In this document: in pieces, positions 16,140-24,721 of the stretch
Layout: every line of letters starts with the position of its first letter
Numbering within the stretch: the stretch's first letter is position 1
From: PSRF01 sp051000815
Lineage (GTDB): Bacteria > Acidobacteriota > Blastocatellia > Pyrinomonadales > Pyrinomonadaceae
Assembly (NCBI GenBank): GCA_051000815.1
Contig: JBPCNX010000047.1
Span: 62,001 to 126,000, forward strand
DNA: 64,000 bases
Reading direction: 5' to 3'
The notes under the pieces: model-generated
Seen by the model: the letters and a program-made list of their open reading frames with translations, nothing else
Told to the model about the DNA's origin: nothing
Databases searched by the model: none
Program-made: the position numbers and the translations under genes

Positions 16140-17372
16140 TCATCTAAGTGGATTTTCTTCAAGCCGTCCGTAGACGTTAACGTAACCGCGTACACCGATG
16201 GTAGTCAAATCAAAGTATTGATGCGCGATCCGCACCGCGCGTTCACGTAACCCGGTTTCTTCTGCGAGCAGGAGTGCCTGCGTCGCCCCTTTTTGATAAG
16301 CAGCGTCATCAAAGCTGTGCAGGACGACGCCAACCTGCTGGCGTTCGACGAGTTCGTCCATATCGCCGATGCCCGCATTGCAAACAACCGGCAGTCCGGC
16401 GGCCAGGTATTCGGGAATCTTCGTTGGCGAAGCGGCGATCTGCGCGAAAGCAGGCTTGCGAAAAGATATCCCCAAACGCGCACGGCGCAGATGCTCGGGC
16501 ACGTCCGCCGCCGTCACCGCCGTAATCTCAAAATCATTTTCTTCCAACCCCGCGCGCTTGAGCGCCGCCACGCCCTCGGCCGGTGGCGAGACCGAGAGGA
16601 TACGCAGAAATGCGCCGGGCCGCTGCGCCTTAATCGCTTTGAAAAAGCGCCCCATCTCCTCGACTAAATACAGCCCCATCAGCGAGCCTGCGTAAACGAC
16701 CTCGAAGCGATCTGCGGCAAAGTGCTGCGTCGTCGCGTCTGCCCGCTCTGCGCGGCTCGCGTCAAAGCGCGCGAAATCAACGCAGCAGGGGATAACCTCG
16801 ATCTGCTCTGCGCTCTTCAGCTTGCGCGCGATCAACCAGTCGCGCAGACGCTCAGTCAACACCACGATCTGGTCGGCGCGGCGAATGCCCGCGCGCTCCA
16901 AACTCTTGACGAGCCGAAACGGCAGCGAACCTTCCGTCCAGATGCCGGCGTCCGCATACTCTTCCGCCATCAACCCACGGATATCAAAAATTACCTTGAC
17001 CCGCGCGAAACGCCGGGCCCAGAGCGCCATCGCCATGGGCACGTGCGCACGTGCGTGAAGCACGTCGATGCCCTCCCGCCGCGCTAGTTGCACGGCGAAG
17101 CGCGCCCCCGCCATGATGTCGTAAGCAGTGGCTGGAACTGACGGGCTTTTGTGGTACGGCAGAAAGAACCAACTGATGCCCTCCTTCGCCAGCAGTGCCC
17201 GCTGGTTCGTCAGCTCATCCTCGTTCCACTTTTCCCGAAGCTGCGGCTCGAAGGTGAGCAGGTGAACCTTAATTCCGGCAGCGGTGAGTTGTCGCAAGTA
17301 GGGCAACACCTGTGTCTGTACCAGCGGTTCGCGCAGGCCGAAATAGCAGAGGTAGAGTGTGCGTAGGGACAT
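16140..17372 (-). CDS. Glycosyltransferase, GT4 family
   Basis: 410 residues. N-terminal GT-B domain with LYLCYFGLREPLVQTQVLPY (the acceptor-side start common to GT4) and IDVLHARAHVPMAMAL; C-terminal domain with FEVVYAGSLMGLYLVEEM, the KIPEYLAAGLPVVCNAGIGDMDELV motif that carries the family E-x7-E region, and an RARLGISF strand. It adds a sugar to the growing lipid-linked repeat on the cytoplasmic side. Third, unrelated GT4 of the left arm; not closely similar to the 12.2 and 13.9 kb pair. Confidence 0.87.
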   Translation of the reverse strand: MSLRTLYLCYFGLREPLVQTQVLPYLRQLTAAGIKVHLLTFEPQLREKWNEDELTNQRALLAKEGISWFFLPYHKSPSVPATAYDIMAGARFAVQLARREGIDVLHARAHVPMAMALWARRFARVKVIFDIRGLMAEEYADAGIWTEGSLPFRLVKSLERAGIRRADQIVVLTERLRDWLIARKLKSAEQIEVIPCCVDFARFDASRAERADATTQHFAADRFEVVYAGSLMGLYLVEEMGRFFKAIKAQRPGAFLRILSVSPPAEGVAALKRAGLEENDFEITAVTAADVPEHLRRARLGISFRKPAFAQIAASPTKIPEYLAAGLPVVCNAGIGDMDELVERQQVGVVLHSFDDAAYQKGATQALLLAEETGLRERAVRIAHQYFDLTTIGVRGYVNVYGRLEENPLR

Positions 17373-17442
17373 GACAACAATGTGCGCGCATCAGGCGGTA
17401 ATCAGGAAAGGGGGGCCTTCTGGACGCCTCACGTCTGGCGCC

Positions 17443-17963
17443 TTATGCGCCTTCGCTTTTCGCTCCGACGATATTGACTCCTGGATTGGGAAGGCACCGC
17501 AGTTTCACGACCCCGGCGGCGGACAAAGCCTCTTCGACGTCCTTCTGCGTACGCGGCTGATCAAACTTCGGAGAGAGCATGTCGAAAGTATCGAGAATCG
17601 CCCAGGCGTCACGCTGCTGCGGCGTCAGCGTCGGCTCATCACGTAGTTGGCGATGGGGATCGCGAACATGAAACCCCGCCCGGCCAGCGGCAGTCGAAAC
17701 AGCACGCTGGTTAAAGGAAACAGGATCGGCATGGCAACTTTGATCCCGGCTAGCAATCTCTGCTTATCCAGGCGCTTCGTCAAAGGGCGCAGCAGGTATT
17801 TGGCATAGAGCATTGTCCAGCGCTACGTTCGTAAGCCGTGATCGCGATGCACGCCCGGAACGCAGCGTAAGAAGTCAACGTCCGCATGGTCTGCTGCGGA
17901 TCGGTCGTGTGTCTTAGCACCTTAAGGCCACCTGTGCGGCATCTCCAAAAGCAAGTCTCTGCC
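17443..17963 (-). pseudogene. Frameshifted SAM-dependent methyltransferase remnant
   Basis: No intact gene covers this gap, but the minus strand holds consecutive methyltransferase pieces in different frames. LKVLRHTTDPQQTMRTL (about 17,926-17,870) equals the VLHHTPDP...FRTL post-motif segment. Next, RPLTKRLDK ... LFRLPLAGRGFMFAIPIANYV (17,800-17,640) equals the region that follows in such enzymes. One base out of phase, DEPTLTPQQRDAWAILDTFD and SPKFDQPRTQKDVEEALSAAGV run to a TAA at 17,443. The N-terminal ribbon and SAM motif I are missing. At least two frameshifts plus loss of the 5' half mark it as dead. Confidence 0.75.
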
Positions 17964-18971
17964 CTAAACCGATGAACTATGATCTCTCGATTCCTTCCTC
18001 GGCACCAAGCGATCATGGACAAGCCATTGCCACATACCGCAGAAAGTGGCGATGTCGATCACTACATTGATACAGGCGACGGTAAGGATACGGCGAGGGT
18101 TTAGCATCTCGCGCCACACACGTTGCGGACACTGCGCGCGATACCAACCCCGGATTCGTTTTTCTGCGCGCAGCAAAAGGATCGCCGGCGGGACAAGCAA
18201 GAGCGGCCAGAACCACAGCGCGGCCAGCAACAGGATCAGCATCAGCAAGTACAGGCGAGTGACGTTATATTGCCACTCGCGGACGAGGCCAGCTCTCATC
18301 CCGTTGCGCGAATAAACCTTGAAACGACGGAACGTGGTAGCGAGCGTTGGGCGCAGTTCCCACGCGACAACCGCATCATGACATTTCGTCGTCCTCACGC
18401 CAGCCGCGTCTAACCTCTTAAAGAACAGTAGGTCTTCACTCGAACGCAGGTCTTCGCGAAAGCCACCCGCCTTCACCCATGCCGAGCGGCGCAGCAGGCA
18501 TGACGGAATGACTTGCGTTAGACGCCCCGCGGGGACATAGGTAATAGCCGCGCACTCCGTGAAGTAAGTGTCTCTCAACGGCTCAGCAACGCCGTATACA
18601 ACCTCCGCATCAGGCTCGCGTCGCGCCGCGGCGACCAGTTGAGCGAGCCAATCGGGCTGCGGCCTGATCCCGGCGTCAATACTCGCAATCCACTCGTGAC
18701 TCGCGTGCGCAATTGCGAGATTGCGTCCCCGGCCCGGCAGGGCTCCTTCGGTCTCAACGAGAACGATGGAGATGGGAGACGAAAGTCGGTGCTCGCGTAT
18801 GAGCTCCTTCGTGCGATCGGTCGAGCCACCGTCTGTAATCACGATTTCCGCTGGTTGGCAGGTCTGCGCGGATAGGCCCTGGAGGAGTTGACGGATGCTG
18901 GCCTCTTCATTTTTGACCGGCACGATGACGCTAATTTGATTGAGGTCAGGCAGCCGCTCGGCGGTGTTCAT
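17964..18971 (-). CDS. Glycosyltransferase family 2, membrane-anchored
   Basis: 335 residues from the ATG at 18,971 (MNTAERLPDLNQISVIVPVK); an upstream in-frame start adds 15 residues with no family match. GT-A fold with SVIVPVKNEEASI, ITDGGSTDRTKELI, IASIDAGIRPQPDWL (DXD-like position is DAG, as in many integral GT2s) and LRSSEDLLFFKRL. Two or three hydrophobic segments at the C-terminus (LYLLMLILLLAALWFWPLLL and a second near ILTVACINVVIDIATF) anchor it in the inner membrane. Immediately followed by the methyltransferase pseudogene. Confidence 0.85.
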   Translation of the reverse strand: MNTAERLPDLNQISVIVPVKNEEASIRQLLQGLSAQTCQPAEIVITDGGSTDRTKELIREHRLSSPISIVLVETEGALPGRGRNLAIAHASHEWIASIDAGIRPQPDWLAQLVAAARREPDAEVVYGVAEPLRDTYFTECAAITYVPAGRLTQVIPSCLLRRSAWVKAGGFREDLRSSEDLLFFKRLDAAGVRTTKCHDAVVAWELRPTLATTFRRFKVYSRNGMRAGLVREWQYNVTRLYLLMLILLLAALWFWPLLLVPPAILLLRAEKRIRGWYRAQCPQRVWREMLNPRRILTVACINVVIDIATFCGMWQWLVHDRLVPRKESRDHSSSV

Positions 18972-19032
18972 ATCAGCTCGATACAATGCAGGATTAAGGA
19001 AGTCGGCGCATGTCAACCGCCAAACGACGCGA

Positions 19033-19848
19033 CTAAAAGGCCATGTTGCGAGCGCTCAATACACCGCAGCCGTTGTCGCGCACAAACTCATCAATGTGAA
19101 AGGAGCGCGACTCAAGGAAGCGGCAGAGTTCTTCGCCCGTGCCGTCGATGTGCGGGCCCTCATGATACTCGCCAACGATGCGGCGCACGCGCCTGAGCGT
19201 TTCCGGAGCGCAGCCCTGGAGGATTTCGTATTCGCTGCCCTCGCAATCGAGTTTCAGCAGGTCGCAGCACTCAATTCCTTTTCTGTTCATGATGTCGTCG
19301 AAGCTGATACAGTCCACGGGCAGCCCGTGCTGCGCTGCGTTCCTTTCACCAAATAAGGAGTGCATGATCCAGTCTTCTGAATTGACCTGAAGGTAGCGCA
19401 CGCCCGTCTCCGCACACACGGCCTGCTGATGCACCTGCACATTTGTCAATCCGCTCTTACTGATATTGTTGCGCAGCCATTTAACATTCTCGGGGAACGG
19501 CTCGTAGGAAAACACTTTCACTTCGGGAGCTCGGCTCGCCGCGTAGATCGCGAAGACACCGATGTTTGCTCCGATGTCAATTACGGTGTCACCACGCTCA
19601 ATCTCGTAACCGGGCGGACTATAAACCCGTCGCAGCCACGTCTCTTGAAAAAGAAACGCCAACTCAATCCTATCGGGGCTGTCGAGCACAACGCCATTGC
19701 GCAGCCTGACGTGATTCAGGGGTGCGCGCTGCCACTCCGCCGTCAGCGCCTCGCGCCAGTTTTCCAGTTTTCCGATCAACCAGGCATCGCGGCGGATACG
19801 CGCCGGAATACGTCCTACTCTGGCCAGTTTCTCAGAAAGATCACTCAT
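19033..19848 (-). CDS. FkbM-family methyltransferase
   Basis: 271 residues. FkbM pattern: GDTVIDIGANIGVFAIYAAS (motif I, about residue 86), VFSYEPFPENVKWLRNNI, and CDLLKLDCEGSEYEILQG, the hallmark 'KIDxEGxE' segment. Such enzymes O-methylate sugars or small molecules; in this locus a sugar hydroxyl is the likely acceptor. It is 62 bases upstream of the GT2 gene start on the same strand. The 288-base gap on its 5' side (19,849-20,136) shows no supported gene. Confidence 0.88.
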   Translation of the reverse strand: MSDLSEKLARVGRIPARIRRDAWLIGKLENWREALTAEWQRAPLNHVRLRNGVVLDSPDRIELAFLFQETWLRRVYSPPGYEIERGDTVIDIGANIGVFAIYAASRAPEVKVFSYEPFPENVKWLRNNISKSGLTNVQVHQQAVCAETGVRYLQVNSEDWIMHSLFGERNAAQHGLPVDCISFDDIMNRKGIECCDLLKLDCEGSEYEILQGCAPETLRRVRRIVGEYHEGPHIDGTGEELCRFLESRSFHIDEFVRDNGCGVLSARNMAF

Positions 19849-20136
19849 CGTCCGCTACACGTAGTTTTTCGCTCGTATTTGGTCATCGGCCCGCAACCTA
19901 AATAAGGCACAGAGCGTCGACCCACTATTTCGGCAATGGCAGGGGCGTCCGTCCTGTTCTAGCTGCTCTCTCAACAATGCCGGCATTTCTTTTTTCAGTT
20001 CCGTCTCTTCGAGAGTGCTTTGGCGCATAGTAGGTGATTGAGAACAACGAAGAATATTGACCACAACCAACAGAACCGCAACCGCTCGATCGGGTTTCCA
20101 ACCTTCGTCCGCGCAGCCCCTTGGAATTCCAGCTTC

Positions 20137-21078
20137 CTATCTTGAGTGTCGTGGACGCGGTGTTGAATCCAGTAGGTGATCTCTGAGCCAGAGTAGCCCT
20201 GTCGACGAAGCGATTAAATGGAAGACCTCCATAAATCGAGTTCGTCTCAAGAAATAGTACCGGATCACATCGGAGGCTAAATAAGCCTTCATGCGGTTAG
20301 GCAAAGAGGAGGCCGCGACGATTCGAAGATAGCGCCCTCCCACTTCCCAACTAGGCAAGAACGGCGCTTTTGGCGGATTTCCGAGGTGCAACGATTTAAC
20401 CACTCTCTTGTAATATGCTTTGATATCGCTATCCTTAACCTCATTCCAGTAATAGAAGCTGGTCTCATCGCAGCGCCTAAAAGGTCCGATCAAACTAAGC
20501 TGTAGCAGCAGACCAGTATCGCTCCCATAGTAATTTTCGAGGAGTGTAGTACGACGCAAAGCAGACGCTCGAATCACGCCATAAACAACGGCTGCCCATG
20601 GGGTATTACACTGCATGAACGCTTGGAAGCGCTCTCGCGGTGTGGCCTGATCCACCTTCAGGTTCTCGAAAACAGATGACGGGGGAAAACCGGGCTTGAT
20701 CATGTAAGTTTTCGCGAAACAGAGCACTGAGGCAGGATCAAGCTCCAAGCAAGCAAGACACAGGCGCAGATAGTTTGGGGCATGCCAATCATCGGCGGCA
20801 GCCCACATAAAGTATTCACCGCGTGATAAACCAAAGACGCGATTAAAATTCCACACCGCGCCCATATTCTCCTCTGTTCTGTAATACTCAATGCGGGTAT
20901 CGCGCGCAGCGTATTCGCGGCATATTTTCGACGTCTCGTCAGTTGACGCATTGTCGGAAATAATTAACTCAAAGTCCTTATAGTCTTGCCCTAGAATGGA
21001 ATCCAGCGCCTTCCGAATACACGGTTCTCCATTATATACAGGCATTCCAATGCTCACGAGTGGCTTAGTTGAGAACAT
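20137..21078 (-). CDS. Glycosyltransferase family 2
   Basis: 313 residues from MFSTKPLVSIGMPVYNGEPC; an alternative upstream ATG adds eight residues. GT-A signature: VSIGMPVYNGEPCIRKALDS, ELIISDNASTDETSKICREY, MWAAADDWHAPNYL (DDxxAP metal/donor site). The C-terminal third is basic and lacks a transmembrane segment, so it is likely a peripheral enzyme. This subfamily transfers hexoses or deoxyhexoses in O-antigen-type loci; the donor is not predictable. Confidence 0.87.
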   Translation of the reverse strand: MFSTKPLVSIGMPVYNGEPCIRKALDSILGQDYKDFELIISDNASTDETSKICREYAARDTRIEYYRTEENMGAVWNFNRVFGLSRGEYFMWAAADDWHAPNYLRLCLACLELDPASVLCFAKTYMIKPGFPPSSVFENLKVDQATPRERFQAFMQCNTPWAAVVYGVIRASALRRTTLLENYYGSDTGLLLQLSLIGPFRRCDETSFYYWNEVKDSDIKAYYKRVVKSLHLGNPPKAPFLPSWEVGGRYLRIVAASSLPNRMKAYLASDVIRYYFLRRTRFMEVFHLIASSTGLLWLRDHLLDSTPRPRHSR

Positions 21079-21178
21079 TTTTCCCCCGTGAGAACATAGC
21101 ACAGGTTCTTCAAGTCAACTGATCGGCCAGAGGACCAAATTATCCACCACGGAGCTGGCTCTTCCTACTGAGCGTGAA

Positions 21179-21958
21179 CTAGTCGTCGTCTGGCATTTTC
21201 CTTCTCAACCAAGCGCCGGGCCAGTGCGTGATGTTTTCCTTCAACTCACTTTCGTTAAACGGCCAGGGCGGCTGTTTCAGCACAAACTCCGAATGCTTTT
21301 GTGCGAACTCTGCGGCGGCCTCCATCGGGTTATCCCAGGCCCACTCCGGCTTCCCGCGCGGCACATCGTAAAGATCTTTCATACTGCCGTCAGTCGCTAC
21401 AATATAAGAACCAGCAGTGACGAGCGCGTGATACGCCTCCAATTCAGCCGCGACATGCTGCTTGGAATGATTTGAATCGAGAATGAGGAGCACCACTTCG
21501 CCCGGTTTCACCAGTGAGCGCACCTTTCCCACAACTTCCCGCGCCGTGGAATTGCCTTCAATCAAAGTAATCAAGTGGCTCACTTCATGGGCTTCGATTG
21601 CCTGACGATTGTGCGGGCGAATCTCAATATCGATACCCACAATCCGCCCCCGCTCCATCGCCTTGCATAAACTCGCGTAGAAAATCAGGGAGCCGCCGTG
21701 GGCGACGCCGGTCTCGATGATCACGTCCGGCTTGACCTGGTATATGACCTCCTGTATTCGGATCATATCTTCCGGGAGTTGGATAATGGGCCGCCCCATC
21801 CAGCTAAAAGTGTAGGGGTACTTTTCGTTCCAACCCACCTTCAACCACTGGTGAGAAATCAACTCGAAGGCTTCTTTGGAATAAAGCTCATAGTCCTGGG
21901 ATAGGCCGTCGCTCTCCTTCACCAGCCGACGACTGTCTGTATCAATGATCAGTTTCAT
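21179..21958 (-). CDS. CmcI-like (cephalosporin hydroxylase family) methyltransferase
   Basis: About 259 residues from the ATG at 21,958 (MKLIIDTDSRRLVKES); this start clears the upstream gene stop at 21,978, whereas a longer in-frame version would overlap it and adds unrelated sequence. The CmcI pattern is clear: YPYTFSWMGRPIIQLPEDM, DVIIETGVAHGGSLIFYASL (SAM-binding), RIVGIDIEIRPHNR, and LLILDSNHSKQHVAAELEAY. Despite the family name these are class I methyltransferase-fold proteins common in polysaccharide loci, likely modifying a sugar. Last gene of the CDP-sugar operon group. Confidence 0.85.
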   Translation of the reverse strand: MKLIIDTDSRRLVKESDGLSQDYELYSKEAFELISHQWLKVGWNEKYPYTFSWMGRPIIQLPEDMIRIQEVIYQVKPDVIIETGVAHGGSLIFYASLCKAMERGRIVGIDIEIRPHNRQAIEAHEVSHLITLIEGNSTAREVVGKVRSLVKPGEVVLLILDSNHSKQHVAAELEAYHALVTAGSYIVATDGSMKDLYDVPRGKPEWAWDNPMEAAAEFAQKHSEFVLKQPPWPFNESELKENITHWPGAWLRRKMPDDD

Positions 21959-21977
21959 CTTCTTCAACTCGCCCGAT

Positions 21978-22886
21978 CTATTCGCCCGATGTCCTCCACC
22001 AACTGATTGTCTGCTCCAACCCTCGCTCCAGACCATAGCGCGGATACCAACCGACCTCATCTTTCAATCGCGCGACATCCGCGACCAGAAGTGGCGGTTC
22101 ATTCGGCGATAAGGGACGCGCGCCTAAACGGAGCAACCTTTCACGGTCAAGTTTATGGGCGATGCGTTCGACAATCTCTTTAACCATGACGGCTTCGCCC
22201 GAAGCAATGTTGACAGGCCCGGTTACGTCTGACTGCAGCAACGCGACGAAGGCATCGGCAACGTCCTGCACGTGGAGAAAATCCCGTCGCTGGCGGCCAA
22301 GCGTGCAGAGCGCCGGCTCATCGTGCAGCAGTGAGAGAATCACCGACGAAACTAAACGCTGCGGGTACTCGTGCGGCCCATATAGAAAAAAGATGCGCCC
22401 CCATGCCGTGCTGATCCCCAACCGCTTTCCTTCCGCGTTGAGCGTCTGCTGCAGTGCGCGTTTGTTCTCACCATAAACACTCTGTGGCGCAAGCGGCGTC
22501 TTTCGTTCTGACAAGATGCCATAGCTCCAATCATATTCCGCGCAGGTGCCCGCTCCGACGAAACGCGCGCCCCCTTGAGCCGCAAACTCCGCCAACAGCT
22601 TTTGGCTGGCTACGAGCCAACGACGGTTTTCAGGCGAAGTCCAATACTCCCCCGGCTTTGCATACCACGCAAAATGCAGCAGGTGCGTTGGTTTCACCTT
22701 CGACAGCAACTTGCTCGCTTGCAGATTGTCGAGCAGATCTGCTTGATGCCAGCGGACGTCTCCGTCGATCTTGATCGCGACCTGCGACGAGACCGCATGA
22801 ACTTCATCGAAGTTCGCCGCCAGCAGAGAGGGCAGGCAATGCCGCCCGATGAAGCCTCTCGCGCCTGTAATAAGTACCTTCTTCAT
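21978..22886 (-). CDS. NAD-dependent epimerase/dehydratase (sugar 4-ketoreductase candidate)
   Basis: 302 residues, extended SDR. KKVLITGARGFIGRHCLPSL binds the nucleotide, and the sequence AGTCAEYDWSYG...SVYGENKRAL carries the Tyr-x3-Lys pair (YGENK). It has the short length typical of deoxysugar reductases that complete CDP- or dTDP-hexose synthesis. Placed after rfbF, rfbG, a C-methyltransferase and a 3,5-epimerase, it is the best candidate for the last 4-keto reduction of the CDP-sugar branch (inference from context). Its ATG overlaps the rfbC-like stop by four bases. Confidence 0.78.
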   Translation of the reverse strand: MKKVLITGARGFIGRHCLPSLLAANFDEVHAVSSQVAIKIDGDVRWHQADLLDNLQASKLLSKVKPTHLLHFAWYAKPGEYWTSPENRRWLVASQKLLAEFAAQGGARFVGAGTCAEYDWSYGILSERKTPLAPQSVYGENKRALQQTLNAEGKRLGISTAWGRIFFLYGPHEYPQRLVSSVILSLLHDEPALCTLGRQRRDFLHVQDVADAFVALLQSDVTGPVNIASGEAVMVKEIVERIAHKLDRERLLRLGARPLSPNEPPLLVADVARLKDEVGWYPRYGLERGLEQTISWWRTSGE

Positions 22887-23422
22887 CGGACGAAATCCGG
22901 GTACTCGCGATCTCTTTCAATGATCGTCCGCTCGCCCGACTCGCACTCCGGCCACTCGATGCCGAAGGCCGGATCGTTCCAGCGTACGCCGTCCGAGCAC
23001 TCGGGCGCATACACTTCAGTCATTTGATAGGAGACTTCGGTATCGTCGGTCAGGGTTTGAAAGCCATGCCCGAAGCCTTCCGGCACGTACAACAAATGCC
23101 GATTCTCTGCGGTCAACTCCACGGCGACCCACTGCATAAACGTAGCAGAAGCCCGGCGCAAGTCGATAATTACGTCGTAGATCGCTCCCCTAGTGCAGCG
23201 CACAAGCTTGGCCTGCGCCTTCGGCGCGCGCTGGAAGTGCATTCCGCGCAGCGTGCCTTTCTTCTTACTGAAAGAGATGTTGCATTCAACAAGACGTGGA
23301 TTCAGCCCGCGTGCTGTAAGCGCCTGCTCTGACCAGGTGAGCGCGAAGAAACCGCGCATGTCCTCGAGGCGTTGCGGCTCAATAATAAATGCTCCCGACA
23401 ACTTGGTTTCAGCAAAAAGCAC
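22883..23422 (-). CDS. rfbC: dTDP-4-dehydrorhamnose 3,5-epimerase family (RfbC-like)
   Basis: 179 residues, cupin fold. Motifs: RGFFALTWSE, NISFSKKKGTLRGMHFQ (catalytic His of GMHFQ), RGAIYDVIIDLR, LYVPEGFGHGFQTL and the Tyr/Asp region YQMTEVYAPECSDGVRWNDP. All catalytic positions look kept. Standing between a C-methyltransferase and a ketoreductase in a CDP-sugar block, it may act on a CDP-4-keto-6-deoxyhexose instead of the dTDP form; a second, divergent RfbC-like protein sits at 38.6 kb with the dTDP genes. Overlaps the next gene by ATGA. Confidence 0.87.
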   Translation of the reverse strand: MLFAETKLSGAFIIEPQRLEDMRGFFALTWSEQALTARGLNPRLVECNISFSKKKGTLRGMHFQRAPKAQAKLVRCTRGAIYDVIIDLRRASATFMQWVAVELTAENRHLLYVPEGFGHGFQTLTDDTEVSYQMTEVYAPECSDGVRWNDPAFGIEWPECESGERTIIERDREYPDFVR

Positions 23423-23452
23423 AACTGTTTGGACCGTCGTCCATGACTGCCT

Positions 23453-24721
23453 TTAAACCACCGTCACTTCCGGGATCGGAATGATGAAACGCCCGCCACG
23501 CTCGCGGTACGCAGTCTGTTGCGCGAGAATCTCGTCGGCGAAGTTCCACGTGAGCAGCAGGACGTAGTCCGGCATCTCGGCGAGCAGCGCCTCCGGTGCC
23601 CGGATCGGCAGATGAGTGCCGGGCGTGTAGTAGCCCTGCTTGACGGTGCTGCGGTCAGCGACGAACTCGAGCGTCTCGCCACCCAGGCGAAAGTAATTCA
23701 ACAACGTGCTGCCCTTCGCCGACGCGCCATAGACGGCGATCCGTTGTCCGCGCGCTTTAAGATCGCGAAGAAGCGCCAGCAAGTCGCGCCGCAGAACTTC
23801 GACGTGCGCGCCAAAGCCAAGGTAGAACGACGCTTCGCCCACGCCCCACGCAGCCTCTTCTTCGAGCAGACGCCAGACGGCACGCGACGGAAGATTTGGA
23901 TCCTCTCTATCGTCTACGGTCAATGGTCTATTGTCCTTCATCGCGAAGATGCGCAGCGTGCCTCCGTGAATCGGCAAACGAACGACATCTTGAATGAGAA
24001 GTCCATGCCGCCGGAATAGTCTGTCAAGTGCAGTCAGCGAGAAATAACACAGGTGCTCGTGATAGATCGTGTCGAACTCCCGACGGTCGATCATCTCCTT
24101 CACGTAAGGCACTTCGATGAGCGCGACGCCTTCGTCCTTCAACAGCATTTCCAGCCCTTGCACGAAGCCGTTGAGATCGGCGACGTGCGCCAGCACGTTG
24201 TTCGCGTGAATGACATCTGCGCGCTGCCCCTGCTCTGCCAGTTTCGCGGCCAACTCTACACCGAAGAACTCGCAGACGGTCGGGATGCCGCGCTCCTCGC
24301 GCGCGATCTGCGCGATGTTAGTCGCCGGCTCGATGCCAAGCACTGGCACGCCCGCGCGCTTGTAGTATTGCAGCAGATAGCCGTCGTTGCTCGCCACTTC
24401 CATCACGAGACTGTCGCGGTTGAGACTTCGCGCGGGTATCACTTTGCTGACCAGTGTTTCGGCGTGACTCAGCATCGTATCGGAAAAGGATGACAGATAA
24501 AAATACTCGCGGAACAATTTTTCAGGCGGAACTGTCTCTGTAATTTGAACTAGAGTGCAAGCGGGACAAAAGACGAGCTCGAGCGGATATCTAAGTTCCG
24601 GCTCGGCGCATTGTTCGGCAGTAAGCAGCGCATTGGCGAGCGGGGTGCGACCAAGATCAATAATGGAAATTAGTCCGGCCCCGCTACAAGAACGGCACAA
24701 GGGGAACGCTTGCTTGCTCAT
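23453..24721 (-). CDS. Sugar C-methyltransferase (TylCIII/NovU-type)
   Basis: 422 residues with the three-part layout of deoxysugar C-methyltransferases. An N-terminal zinc domain (CRSCSGAGLISIIDLGRTPL ... FCPACTLVQI), a central SAM domain (VMEVASNDGYLLQYY, IEPATNIA, and HANNVLAHVADLNGFVQGL), YHEHLCYFSL with the catalytic His-Glu-His region, and a C-terminal Rossmann-like domain (RIAVYGASAKGSTLLNYF). It likely methylates a carbon of a 4-keto sugar. Residues about 261-275 (MKDNRPLTVDDRED) are encoded by a dispersed-repeat-like string (23,909-23,941). Overlaps rfbG by ATGA. Confidence 0.87.
   Translation of the reverse strand: MSKQAFPLCRSCSGAGLISIIDLGRTPLANALLTAEQCAEPELRYPLELVFCPACTLVQITETVPPEKLFREYFYLSSFSDTMLSHAETLVSKVIPARSLNRDSLVMEVASNDGYLLQYYKRAGVPVLGIEPATNIAQIAREERGIPTVCEFFGVELAAKLAEQGQRADVIHANNVLAHVADLNGFVQGLEMLLKDEGVALIEVPYVKEMIDRREFDTIYHEHLCYFSLTALDRLFRRHGLLIQDVVRLPIHGGTLRIFAMKDNRPLTVDDREDPNLPSRAVWRLLEEEAAWGVGEASFYLGFGAHVEVLRRDLLALLRDLKARGQRIAVYGASAKGSTLLNYFRLGGETLEFVADRSTVKQGYYTPGTHLPIRAPEALLAEMPDYVLLLTWNFADEILAQQTAYRERGGRFIIPIPEVTVV
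23909..23941. repeat. Dispersed-repeat-like string inside the C-methyltransferase gene
   Basis: On the plus strand the gene contains ATCGTCTACGGTCAATGGTC followed by TATTGTCCTTCAT, a GGTC-word string of the type found between genes in this genome. It is a multiple of three in effect and encodes the loop MKDNRPLTVDDRE, leaving the frame open. Confidence 0.4.

Noticed and set aside
19855..20070. 71-codon minus-strand open frame between the GT2 and FkbM genes.
   Set aside because: No ribosome site or domain; may be chance.
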